Assembly: GCA_016869975.1 (NCBI GenBank)
Contig: VGCZ01000033.1
Location: 1 to 56,558, forward strand
Direction: 5' to 3'
DNA length: 56,558 nt
Origin: Alphaproteobacteria bacterium
Lineage (GTDB): Bacteria; Pseudomonadota; Alphaproteobacteria; Reyranellales; Reyranellaceae
Positions 1 through 7,892 of this stretch are shown piece after piece. The translations under genes were made by a program, and so were the position numbers. The notes below the pieces were generated by a model. That model was not told where the DNA came from. It ran no database searches and saw only the letters and a program-made list of their open reading frames with translations. The first letter of the stretch is position 1. Every line of letters starts with the position of its first letter.

Positions 1-69
1 TTGCTGCACCGGCAAGCGGCCGCCTAAACTGACAGCCTAGATGCGCCAAAGCCTCCGTTAACAGAAACC

Positions 70-92
70 TCAGAACGTCCCGTTTGTTCTGA
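70..92. repeat. Inverted repeat at the truncated amidohydrolase end
   Basis: TCAGAAC and GTTCTGA form 7-bp inverted arms around a 9-bp spacer, covering the stop codon of the truncated gene. It could be a weak terminator or the scar of a rearrangement. Positions 1-69 show nothing else recognisable. Confidence 0.35.
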
Positions 93-981
93 CGACGGAC
101 AGGATGTCGAGATCGCTGCGCGTGTGGGCGCGCACCTGCGGATGGTCGTCGAGCAGGATGCAATGCGCCAGGATCGTGCCGGGGCGCAGCAGACCGAGGT
201 CGTTGGCGAAGCGCACCGAGGTCACGCCGTGGCGGCGAATGATCTCGCGCACCTCGACCACGGCCTGCGAGATATGGGTGGTGAAGGGATGGCTGGTCTC
301 GGCGGCCCAGGCGGCGGCCTCGCGCAGCAACTCCGGCGTCACCGTGTCGATCTGCCCCGGAAACACCACGCCGCGCAGCCGGCCGCTGGGATGCTGATCG
401 GCGGCGGCGATCACGCGCTGCGCGCTCTGGAAGCCGCGCGTGCCGCCGGCCTCGTCCCAGGTCCAGGTGACGGTCTGCGGCGCGCTCATGCCCCAGCGCG
501 CCGAGGCGAAGGCCGGCGCTACGTACCAGCGCATGCCCGACGCGGCCATGGTGTCGAACCAGCCCTCGAAATCGCCGGTCAGATCCATCGCCGTCGTGGT
601 GCCACAGCGCAGCATCTCGCTGTAGGAGAGCTGGGCCGCCGCGCGACGCCCGGTGTCGTCGAGGCGATAGGCTTGCAGGCGCTCGAACAGCCCGGTCATC
701 TGGTGCTCGGGCACGCCGTGATCCTCGCGCACGCCGCGATAGGCCGGCTCGGTCGTCGGATGGCTGTGGATGTTGATCAGGCCGGGCATCACCAGATGCC
801 CCGTCGCGTCGATCGCGCGCTCCCCGGGCGACGGCGGTGTCGCGCCCTTGGGCTCGATGGCCGCGATGCTGCCGCCGTCGAGCCGGATGTCGACATCGCG
901 CCGATAGACGTGCCGCCCCGCCGAGGCGTCCCACACCACGGCCCAGGCGGCATTGCGGATGATGGTCGGACGTTCGGTCAT
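70..981 (-). pseudogene. Amidohydrolase (cytosine deaminase / chlorohydrolase-like), 3'-truncated
   Basis: The 303-residue product has the N-terminal two thirds of a metal-dependent amidohydrolase of the chlorohydrolase/cytosine deaminase type. The first metal motif HSH is at about residues 72-74, a second metal His lies in THIS near residue 240, and LAHC lies near residue 275. Family members usually run 430-490 residues and continue through an AHCP stretch to a metal-binding GTD motif. Here the homology stops just after DLDIL (near position 110) and the frame closes at 70, so the metal-binding Asp is missing. The start at 981 is preferred over 999 because GGAAGGAAG sits just upstream of it. 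It is probably a broken gene. A frameshift whose remainder lies left of the window cannot be excluded. Confidence 0.7.
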
Positions 982-1075
982 AGGGCTTCTTCCTTCCATG
1001 ACGAGAATTCAGGCTACACCATCAGTCTACCGAATATGATGCCTCCAATCGCCAATGCGCCGACAGGACAATTCC

Positions 1076-2047
1076 ATGCAGTACACGATACTGGGCAACA
1101 CCGGCCTGAAGGTCTCGGTCGCCGGCTTGGGGTGCGGCGGCAACAGCCGGTTAGGTCTGGGCTCGGGCGGCACGGACGCGCAGGCGGTCGACGTGGTGCG
1201 AGCGGCGCTCGATCTGGGCGTGAACTTCATCGACACCGCCGAGGCCTATGGCACCGAGCACGTTGTCGGCCAGGCGGTGGCGGGGCGGCGCGACAAGGTG
1301 GTGATCTCCTCGAAGTGTCGCTCGCGCAATCCCACCGGGCCGATCTCCGGCGCCGACGCGGTGAAGGCGCTGGAGAACTCGCTGCGCCTCTTGAAGACGG
1401 ACTATGTCGACATTTATCACCTGCACGCCGTGGCGCCGGCCAATTACGAGCACGCGATGAAGGAGATCGCGCCGGCGCTGCTGCGCGAGAAGGAGAAGGG
1501 CAAGCTGCGCCATCTCGGCGTCACCGAGACCGGGCCCAACGATCCCAGGCAGGAGATGATGGCCCGCGCCATCGCCGAGCCGCCGTGGGAAGTCGTGATG
1601 TTCGCCTACAGCATGATGAACCAGGGCGCGCGCCGCGCCATTCTGCCGACGGCGAAGACGCGCGGCGTCGGCACCTTGCTGATGTTCGTGGTGCGCAACA
1701 TCTTCAGCCGGCCGACGGCGCTGAAGCAGGCGATGGCCGACCTCGCGGTGTCGGGCCAGGTGCCAGCGGAATTCGCCCGGTCCGACGCGCCGCTGTCGTT
1801 CCTGATCCACGAGGGCGGCGCCACCAGCCTGACCGACGCCGCCTATCGCTTCGTGCGACACGAGCCGGGCGTCGACGTGGTGCTGTTCGGAACCGGCAAG
1901 CAGGAGCATCTGCGCGCCAACATCGACTCGATCCTGCGGCCGCCGTTGCCAGAGGCGGACATGCGCAAGCTGCGCGATCTCTTCGGCAAGCTGGTCGGCG
2001 TGGGGCTCGACCTGCCCGACGCGGTGCGTGCGGCCGCCAAGGCCTGA
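1076..2047 (+). CDS. Aldo/keto reductase family protein
   Basis: This 323-residue protein is a TIM-barrel NAD(P)H-dependent aldo/keto reductase, expected to reduce a carbonyl substrate in the cytoplasm. The N-terminus has the family opening (ILGNTGLKVS, GLGCGG). The catalytic tetrad is visible as Asp53 and Tyr58 (FIDTAEAYG), Lys80 (VISSK) and a His in DIYHLH near residue 115. Length matches the family. The Met at 1076 is preferred to the one at 1055 because family members start right at this point. A short gap separates it from the divergent amidohydrolase. The substrate cannot be told from the sequence. Confidence 0.9.
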   Translation: MQYTILGNTGLKVSVAGLGCGGNSRLGLGSGGTDAQAVDVVRAALDLGVNFIDTAEAYGTEHVVGQAVAGRRDKVVISSKCRSRNPTGPISGADAVKALENSLRLLKTDYVDIYHLHAVAPANYEHAMKEIAPALLREKEKGKLRHLGVTETGPNDPRQEMMARAIAEPPWEVVMFAYSMMNQGARRAILPTAKTRGVGTLLMFVVRNIFSRPTALKQAMADLAVSGQVPAEFARSDAPLSFLIHEGGATSLTDAAYRFVRHEPGVDVVLFGTGKQEHLRANIDSILRPPLPEADMRKLRDLFGKLVGVGLDLPDAVRAAAKA

Positions 2048-2095
2048 ATCGGCGTTCACCGCCCTGACGTTGACAGAAGCATCGTGCGGCATTAC

Positions 2096-2111
2096 TTAAC
2101 TATTAAGTTAA
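2096..2111. promoter_or_regulatory. Palindromic operator candidate TTAACT-N4-AGTTAA
   Basis: A perfect 6-bp inverted repeat with a 4-bp spacer stands in an AT-rich island just upstream of the DUF1428 gene start (2129). Its form resembles operators of ArsR-type repressors, which often accompany DUF1428 and SRPBCC genes. The regulator is not encoded nearby. Confidence 0.5.
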
Positions 2112-2128
2112 TAAAAGAGGCACGGCCC

Positions 2129-2302
2129 ATGACCTATGTCGACGGTTTCGTGATCCCGGTGCCGAAGAAGCGGCTAGCGGCCTACAGGAAGATCTCCGCC
2201 AAGGTGATGAAGGATCCGCGGCTGAAGATGGATGGCGCCGCCATGCCCTTCGACATGAAGCGCATGAGCTATGGCGGCTTCAAGGTTTTCGTCGACGCCT
2301 GA
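2129..2302 (+). pseudogene. DUF1428 family protein with an internal in-frame deletion
   Basis: The 57-residue product starts exactly like a DUF1428 (E. coli YbaA-type) protein, MTYVDGFVIPVPKK, and ends exactly like one, with AKVMKDPRL, AMPFD, KRM and YGGFKVFVDA. The family is about 115-120 residues long, and the central 60 residues or so are absent. The join lies near AYRKIS-AKVMKD and the frame is kept. A good RBS (GAGG, 2117-2120) and an upstream palindrome remain. The product probably cannot form the full ferredoxin-like fold. It is either a recent deletion pseudogene or an unusual mini version. The function of the full-length family is not known in detail. Confidence 0.75.
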
Positions 2303-2312
2303 GCGAAGGATC

Positions 2313-3506
2313 ATGACCGGCGGCTTCTCGGCGGCGCGCCTGCGGCGCATGAACGCGACCATGGCGGGTCACGTCGCGCGCGGCGACGTGGGTGGCATGG
2401 TGACGCTGGTCAGCCGGCGCGGCGAGACCATCGTCGAGACGCATGGCACGCTCGCGCTCGGCGGCACTGAGCCGATGCGGCGCGACACCATTTTCCGCAT
2501 CGCCTCGATGACCAAGCCGATCACTGCGGCCGCCGCGATGATCCTGGTCGAGGAATGCGTGATTCGACTCGACGATCCCGTCGATCGCTTTCTGCCCGAG
2601 CTGGCCGATCGCAAGGTGCTCAAGCGCCTCGACGGGCCTCTCGACGACACCGTGCCAGCCGAGCGGCCGATCACGCTACGCGACCTGCTGACCTTTCGCG
2701 CCGGGTTCGGCGCCATCATGGTCTTCCCGTCTCGTCTGCCCATCCAGACGGCGATGAGCGAGGCGGGTCTGGCACCCACGCCCAATCGGGTGAAGCTGGC
2801 GCCGGACGAATTCATGAAGCGCCTGGGCGCCTTGCCGCTCGCGCATCAGCCCGGTGCGCGATGGCTCTATCACACCGGCTCCGAGGTGCTGGGCGTGCTG
2901 ATTGCGCGCGCCTGCGGCCGCTCTCTCGGCGCGTTCATGCGCGAACGCATCTTCGAGCCGTTGGGCATGATCGATACAGGCTTCGATGTGCCGCCCGACA
3001 AGGTCGCGCGCATGCCCGAGGTCCACCGCTATGACGCCAGCGCCGGCAAGCTGACGGTGTTCGACGGCGCCAAGGCCACCAACTACGTGACGCCGGCGAT
3101 CTTCGAGGCGGGCGGCGGCGGCTTGCTGTCGACGGCCGACGACTATCTGAAGTTCTGCCGTATGATGCTCGATAAAGGCCGACACGCTGGCGGGCGAATC
3201 CTGTCGCGGCCTTCGGTCGAGCTGATGACCGCCGACCAACTGACGGCCGCGCAGAAGGAGGATGCGAAGGACTTCTTCGGCGACAGCGCCGGCTGGGGTT
3301 TCGGCATGGGCGTGGTTACGCGCCGGACAGAGCTGTACGGGCCGGGCCGGTTCGGCTGGGATGGCGGCTACGGCACGTCGGCGCATAGCGATCCGGCGGA
3401 AGACCTGGTGGGTATCCTGCTGACCCAGCGTATGATGGACTCGCCCTCGCCACCCAAGGCGTTCGTCGATTTCTGGACATCGGCCTACCAGGCCATCGAC
3501 GACTGA
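2313..3506 (+). CDS. Serine hydrolase of the beta-lactamase / class C esterase family
   Basis: The 397-residue protein has the penicillin-binding-protein fold of EstB-like esterases and class C beta-lactamases. The nucleophile motif SxxK is at residues 65-68 (SMTK in IASMTKPIT). The Tyr motif is in WLYHTGSEVLG near residue 187, and a C-terminal GGYGTSAHSDP stretch replaces the usual KTG box. The last point suggests an esterase rather than an antibiotic-hydrolysing enzyme. No signal peptide is seen, so it is probably cytoplasmic. The start at 2313 follows GAAGGA and lies 10 bp after the DUF1428 stop, which suggests co-transcription. The substrate is unknown. Confidence 0.85.
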   Translation: MTGGFSAARLRRMNATMAGHVARGDVGGMVTLVSRRGETIVETHGTLALGGTEPMRRDTIFRIASMTKPITAAAAMILVEECVIRLDDPVDRFLPELADRKVLKRLDGPLDDTVPAERPITLRDLLTFRAGFGAIMVFPSRLPIQTAMSEAGLAPTPNRVKLAPDEFMKRLGALPLAHQPGARWLYHTGSEVLGVLIARACGRSLGAFMRERIFEPLGMIDTGFDVPPDKVARMPEVHRYDASAGKLTVFDGAKATNYVTPAIFEAGGGGLLSTADDYLKFCRMMLDKGRHAGGRILSRPSVELMTADQLTAAQKEDAKDFFGDSAGWGFGMGVVTRRTELYGPGRFGWDGGYGTSAHSDPAEDLVGILLTQRMMDSPSPPKAFVDFWTSAYQAIDD

Positions 3507-3517
3507 ACGAGGTCGCC

Positions 3518-4054
3518 ATGCTCAAGATCATCCTCATCGTGCTCGCCGTGATCGTCGTTGCGTTGATCGTCCTGCTGATCTACGCCGCGACGCGGCCCGA
3601 CAGCTTCCGCGTGCAGCGCTCGATCACCATCAAGGCGCCAGCGGAGAAGATCTTTCCCGAGATCGACGATTTGTGCGTCCAGCAGAGCTGGTCGCCCTGG
3701 GAGGCCAAGGACCCGGCCATGAAGCGCAGCCACAGCGGCGAGCAGCGCGGCAAGGGCGCGAAGTATGAATGGGAAGGCAACAAGCAGGTCGGCCACGGCC
3801 GCATGGAGATCGTCGAGTCGACGCCGCCGACCAAGGTGCTGATGAAGCTCGACTTCATCAGGCCGTTCCCGGCCAACAACATGGCCGAGTTCATCCTTGA
3901 GCCCAAAGGCGACTCGACGGTTGTGACCTGGGCGATCTATGGGCCGAGCCCGTTCATGTCGAAGCTGATGGGCATCTTCATGAACATCGACACCATGATC
4001 GGCAAGGAGTTCGAGACTGGCCTGGCCAACCTCAAGGCGCGGATGGAGAAGTAG
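3518..4054 (+). CDS. Membrane-anchored SRPBCC (START-like) domain protein
   Basis: The 178-residue protein begins with one hydrophobic helix (about residues 3-23, rich in Ile, Val and Leu) followed by an SRPBCC domain. The domain opens with the typical IKAPAEKIFPEIDD and ends with a long C-terminal helix. SRPBCC proteins bind hydrophobic ligands in a deep pocket, and here the domain would be tethered to the inner membrane. It lies 11 bp after the serine hydrolase in the same direction and is probably co-transcribed. Ligand and partner are unknown. Confidence 0.8.
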   Translation: MLKIILIVLAVIVVALIVLLIYAATRPDSFRVQRSITIKAPAEKIFPEIDDLCVQQSWSPWEAKDPAMKRSHSGEQRGKGAKYEWEGNKQVGHGRMEIVESTPPTKVLMKLDFIRPFPANNMAEFILEPKGDSTVVTWAIYGPSPFMSKLMGIFMNIDTMIGKEFETGLANLKARMEK

Positions 4055-4105
4055 GCGCGCGCGGGCTAGATTACCGCCGTCGATCCTCATGCACAGGAGG
4101 CCACC

Positions 4106-4387
4106 ATGCAGGCGATCTGGCGCGGCGCGGTGATCGCGGACAGCGATCGTACGCTCGAAGTCGGGGGATACCGCTATTTCCCGCGCGACTCGGTGAAGAT
4201 GGAGCTGCTGCGGGCCTCGCCGCACACGGCGAACGACCTGAAGTGTCCGCACGGCGTGCAATTCTACGACGTCGTCGACGCCGACAAGCGCAGCGACCGC
4301 GCGGCGTGGTCCTACGAGGCGCCGCGCGAGTCGATGAAGCCAGTCGATCACTGGATCGGCTTCTGGGAAGACGTCGAGATCAAGTGA
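4106..4387 (+). CDS. DUF427 domain-containing protein
   Basis: The 93-residue protein matches DUF427: an early VIADSDRTLEVGGYRYFP stretch, then KCPHG and a terminal HWIGFWEDVEI. The length is normal for single-domain members. The family has no firmly established reaction. A GGAGG ribosome binding site precedes the start. Its TGA stop overlaps the ATG of the DUF72 gene (TGATG at 4385-4389), so the two are probably translationally coupled. Confidence 0.85.
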   Translation: MQAIWRGAVIADSDRTLEVGGYRYFPRDSVKMELLRASPHTANDLKCPHGVQFYDVVDADKRSDRAAWSYEAPRESMKPVDHWIGFWEDVEIK

Positions 4388-5133
4388 TGGCCAAAAGCGG
4401 CAAGATTTTTGTCGGCATCGGCGGCTGGACCTTCGAGCCGTGGCGCGGCGTGTTCTACCCCGAGGGGCTGACACACAAGAAGGAGCTGGAATACGCGGCG
4501 ACCAAACTGACCTCGATCGAGATCAATGGCACGTACTACTCCAGCTTCAAGCCGGCGAGCTGGGCGAAATGGCGCGAGGAGACGCCCGAGGGCTTTGTCT
4601 TCTCGATGAAGGCCTCGCGCTTCTGCACCAACCGGCGCCAGCTCGCCGACGCCGCCGAGTCGATCCAGCGTTTCGTCAACCAGGGCCTGGTCGAGCTGAA
4701 GGGCCGGGCGGGGCCGATCAACTGGCAGCTCGCCGCCACCAAGAAATTCGACGCCGAGGACATCGGAAACTTCTTCAAGCTGCTGCCCAAGGAGGTCGGC
4801 GGCCTGCGGCTGCGCCACGCGCTCGAGGTGCGTAACGAGACCTTCAAGGACAAGACGTTCTACGACCTCGCGCGCAAGCACAACGTGGCGATCATCTTCG
4901 CCGACGACGACACCTTCCCAGAGATCGACGAGCCGACCGCCGACTTCACCTACGCCCGGCTGATGCGCAGCGAGGAGACGGTGAAGTCCGGCTACAAGCC
5001 CGCCGATCTCGACAAGTGGGCCAAGCGGGTGAAGGCCTGGGCCAAGCGCGGCGACGTCTTCGTCTACTTCATTTCAGGGGCGAAAGTGCGCAATCCCGCC
5101 GCCGCGCAGGCCTTGATCGAACGCGTGGGCTGA
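4387..5133 (+). CDS. DUF72 domain-containing protein
   Basis: The 248-residue protein has the DUF72 (YecE-like) TIM-barrel signature: an N-terminal GIGGWTFEPWRGVFYP, then EINGTYYSSF and VFSMKASRF, and later RHALEVRNETF. Length is typical. The family is widespread but its reaction is unknown. The start is fixed by its overlap with the DUF427 stop. Most upstream codons of the longer frame have no homology. It ends four bases before the convergent VOC gene. Confidence 0.88.
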   Translation: MAKSGKIFVGIGGWTFEPWRGVFYPEGLTHKKELEYAATKLTSIEINGTYYSSFKPASWAKWREETPEGFVFSMKASRFCTNRRQLADAAESIQRFVNQGLVELKGRAGPINWQLAATKKFDAEDIGNFFKLLPKEVGGLRLRHALEVRNETFKDKTFYDLARKHNVAIIFADDDTFPEIDEPTADFTYARLMRSEETVKSGYKPADLDKWAKRVKAWAKRGDVFVYFISGAKVRNPAAAQALIERVG

Positions 5134-5136
5134 GGT

Positions 5137-5919
5137 TCAGCCCTTCGCGCCCACCAGCGCGAAGACCGCGCCCTGCGGATCCATGCCCTGGATGATCCAC
5201 TCGCCGCCCGGCACTTCCATCGGCCCCATCAGCACCTGGCCGCCGGCGTCCTTGACACGCGCCGTCGCCGCCTCGATCGGGCCGACCCGGATGTAGTACT
5301 GCCAGTACGGCACCGGCACCTCGGCCGGCTTGGTCATCATGCCGCCCAACGGCATGTCGGCGCCTGATACACCGAAGATGTGGTAGAGGCCCATCGGACC
5401 CATATCCATGGTCTCGAATTTTTTCCAGCCGAACAGCGCGCTGTAGAAGTCGAAAGCCTTGGCGCCGTCGGCGGCGTAGAGCTCGTGCCAGCCGGTGCCT
5501 CCCGGAGTGCCGGGCTCGACAGGAGCCGGATCGCCGCCGGGCATCGGGAGCGGCTTGAACAGGGCCAACGCCGCGCCGCCCACAGGGTCGCTGAATACCG
5601 AGAAGCGGCCTATCGTGGGTATGTCCTGCGGCGCGACCTGGATCGTGGCGCCGAGGCTCTTGGCCTTCTCGGTGCTGGCGTCGACATCGTCGACCCCGAC
5701 ATAGCCCATCCAGTGCGGCGGCACGCCCATCTTGCGCAGATCTTCCGGAAGCTCCATCAGACCGCGCGCGCCGCGCGAACCGTCGACGGTGAACATCGTG
5801 TAGTGCATCTCCGGCATATCCTGGGTGCTGTAGCCGGCGACCTTGCCGTAGAAGGCCTTGGCGGCCTTGGTGTCGGTGGTCATCGGCTCGTACCAGACGA
5901 AGCGGCCACTGCTGGACAT
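5137..5919 (-). CDS. Two-domain VOC (glyoxalase/bleomycin resistance) family protein
   Basis: The 260-residue protein holds two tandem VOC modules, about residues 5-125 and 135-258. Each has the beta-alpha-beta-beta-beta layout: the first opens with FVWYEPMTTD and AKAFYGKV, the second with WHELYAADGAKAFDFYSALFGW. The arrangement resembles the CFP30B/hydroxylase-like VOC proteins. A metal-dependent role is possible but the substrate is unknown. The start at 5919 (MSSSGRF) agrees with the family, while the longer upstream frame has no homology and runs into a decayed gene. It is convergent with the DUF72 gene. Confidence 0.85.
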   Translation of the reverse strand: MSSSGRFVWYEPMTTDTKAAKAFYGKVAGYSTQDMPEMHYTMFTVDGSRGARGLMELPEDLRKMGVPPHWMGYVGVDDVDASTEKAKSLGATIQVAPQDIPTIGRFSVFSDPVGGAALALFKPLPMPGGDPAPVEPGTPGGTGWHELYAADGAKAFDFYSALFGWKKFETMDMGPMGLYHIFGVSGADMPLGGMMTKPAEVPVPYWQYYIRVGPIEAATARVKDAGGQVLMGPMEVPGGEWIIQGMDPQGAVFALVGAKG

Positions 5920-5993
5920 GGCGATCTCCCCGATCAGGTCGCGATGCTCTTTCTTAGCCAGTCCGGCGCCGCTCAGTCTATCGCGACCTTGTC

Positions 5994-6153
5994 TCAATTC
6001 TCCGGTGATACGCCGAGGTCGAGCGCGCGCTTGAAGTAGGCCGGCGCCTCGTCGGCGTCGAACCCGCCCCACGGCCGCCGGCCCCCCAGGAGTTGCCGCC
6101 GAGGCAGACGCGGCTGACCATCAGGCCGGACGGCCGGGCGGGACGCTCTTCAT
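5994..6153 (-). pseudogene. Aldo/keto reductase relic (frameshifted, truncated)
   Basis: On the minus strand an ATG at 6153 begins MKSVPPG. A frame change then gives SGLMVSRVCLGGNSWG, and a second change gives GGFDADEAPAYFKRALDLGV followed by a stop at 5994. These pieces line up in order with the first 50 residues of aldo/keto reductases (compare LKVSxxxLGCGGN and RAALDLGVNF in the intact enzyme at 1076). The rest of the gene is missing. It is a decayed fragment with at least two frameshifts. Confidence 0.6.
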
Positions 6154-6181
6154 TGCGGCGATTCTTTCAGGAACTCCGTCT

Positions 6182-6243
6182 GCCCCGGCAGGGCGACAGA
6201 TCCACGCGGCTACCCTGGATCCCTCGGCGCGCTCGGGATGACG
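6182..6243. repeat. Dispersed palindromic repeat, copy A (half element)
   Basis: CTGGATCCCTCG and GCTCGGGATGAC at 6215-6242 match the right arm of the longer hairpin repeats at 16557 and 40503. The left arm (GGCGACAGATCC) is only weakly preserved. The element lies between the reductase relic and the methyltransferase gene. Confidence 0.65.
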
Positions 6244-6244
6244 G

Positions 6245-7861
6245 TCATGAGGGCTCGAGCAGCGCGTTGCTCTCGAGCGCCTTGAGCGTGGCTTCGACGA
6301 ATTCGGCGGCGGCGTTGTGGCGCGCCTCGTCGCCCTCGACCGGTCGGCCGTCGCGCAACAATTGCAGGCCGCCCTCGGCGACGATGCGCAGCACGCCATC
6401 GGTCAGCGCCGCGCGATCGCGCGTGCCGTCGAGCAGGGGCAGCAGGGCGCGCATCGGCACGTCGATGGCGACCGCCTCGTGGCGCAGGCTGGCGGTGTGG
6501 TCTGTGCGCTCGACAGCGTCGAGGCGGGCGAAGGCCGAGGCGCTGGGGCGCTCGGCCGACGCCGAGCCGATGCGCAGCGGCACGGTCGAGAAATCGATCA
6601 TCCCGACATTGGCCATGCGGAACAGCGCGTCGAGCACCGCCGCTTCCTGCGCGGCCGGTTGGTCGGCCCAGCGCGTGGCGATGGCGATCAGCTCGCGCGG
6701 CTCGGCGGTCGCCGGGTAACGCGTCGCCAGCGCTTCGAGCGCGGTGGCGACCGAAGGGCTCGCCGTTGTGAGCGTGCGGTCGGCGGCGTCCTTGAACAGG
6801 AAGGCGCCCTTGTCGGTGCGCTCCGGCTCGAGGCGGAACTTGCCCGACAGATGCAGGTCCATGAGCCGGATCGGCTCGAGCATGCGCTGGGCCCGGCGCG
6901 CCTGCTCGGTCTTGACCAGGATGGTCTGCCGGAAGGTGCGGCCGGTGAGAATGTCGATGTACTGCTCCAGCGGCAGTAGCCGGTTGCCGGCCAGCTCGCG
7001 CAGGATCTTGGCGGTGTCCTCGCCATAGGTCTCGGCCAGCATGGTGTGGATCTCGGTCTCGGCGAGATAGCTGGCGCCCTGTTTCTCGGCGGCGAGTACG
7101 AACTCAGTCACGGTGCAGGGCGTGTTCTCGGCCTCGAGGAACTCGTGCAGCACGTAGTCGTCGCGCTGGTTGGCGAGGAAGGCGGCCTCGGTGCGCAGCG
7201 CGTTGCCGTAGGGCGTGGCCTGCGCCACCTTGTCCTTGAGGAAATTCATCAGCGCCTTGGCCTGGCCGACCTTCTGCGCCGGATCGGGAATATGCGCGGC
7301 GTGCGCCAGCATGGCGTCGCGCACGATGCGCTTGAGGTGCCAGCCGGGCATCACGTTGTAGCTGACGATAGCCACGCCGTTGTCGGAGAGGCGCGTCGCG
7401 CAGATGCGCAGGATCGCCTCTCGCACGGCGTCGGGCACCCAGGAGTAGACGCCATGGCAGATGATGTAGTCGAAGGTGCCGTCGGCCTCCCCGATCTCGG
7501 TGATGCTGCCGTGCCTGAGCTCGATATTCTTCAGCCCCAGCCGGCCGAGCCGGCGGCGGCCATGCTCGATCTGCACGCCCGAGAGGTCGACGCCGAGGAA
7601 GCGCGCCTCGGGAAAGCGCAGCGCCTGCGGCAGCAGATTGCCGCCCGCGGCGCAGCCCAGCTCCAGCACCCGCGCGGTCGCCACCGGCGGCGCCCGCAGC
7701 CCGAACATGTGGGCGATCGCCGACAGCCGGCCCGGCTGGGTCATCGGGAAGGCGTGCGAGATGTAGGGGGTTGCGTCGTAGTCGGCGGCGGTGCGCTCCA
7801 ACGCGCTCGCCAACTGTCCGCCTCGATCTCCGTCGGCCGCCACCACTGTCGCGCTCCTCAC
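6245..7861 (-). CDS. SAM-dependent methyltransferase with methyltransferase-regulatory domain (PKMT-like)
   Basis: The 538-residue protein begins with TPYISHAFP and a class I Rossmann methyltransferase domain whose SAM motif VLELGCAAGGN lies at about residues 65-75. An acidic motif II follows (FLGVDLSG). The middle part has the methyltransferase regulatory domain (near residues 210-300), and the last 150 residues resemble the C-terminal domain of bacterial protein lysine methyltransferases. The overall architecture is that of the rickettsial PKMT family, which methylates surface proteins. Whether this enzyme modifies a protein here is inference. It stands alone between a gene relic and the SelW-like gene. 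Confidence 0.8.
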   Translation of the reverse strand: MRSATVVAADGDRGGQLASALERTAADYDATPYISHAFPMTQPGRLSAIAHMFGLRAPPVATARVLELGCAAGGNLLPQALRFPEARFLGVDLSGVQIEHGRRRLGRLGLKNIELRHGSITEIGEADGTFDYIICHGVYSWVPDAVREAILRICATRLSDNGVAIVSYNVMPGWHLKRIVRDAMLAHAAHIPDPAQKVGQAKALMNFLKDKVAQATPYGNALRTEAAFLANQRDDYVLHEFLEAENTPCTVTEFVLAAEKQGASYLAETEIHTMLAETYGEDTAKILRELAGNRLLPLEQYIDILTGRTFRQTILVKTEQARRAQRMLEPIRLMDLHLSGKFRLEPERTDKGAFLFKDAADRTLTTASPSVATALEALATRYPATAEPRELIAIATRWADQPAAQEAAVLDALFRMANVGMIDFSTVPLRIGSASAERPSASAFARLDAVERTDHTASLRHEAVAIDVPMRALLPLLDGTRDRAALTDGVLRIVAEGGLQLLRDGRPVEGDEARHNAAAEFVEATLKALESNALLEPS

Positions 7862-7892
7862 ACCTTTTCGGCGCGGAGTATAGACAGCCGCG

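Noticed and set aside
124-2067. A 647-codon plus-strand frame and other long frames antisense to clear genes (for example 8595-10037, 10566-12011, 53579-54949)
   Set aside because: They are Arg/Ala/Gly-rich frames opposite or out of phase with well-supported genes, as is usual in high-GC DNA, and show no domain.
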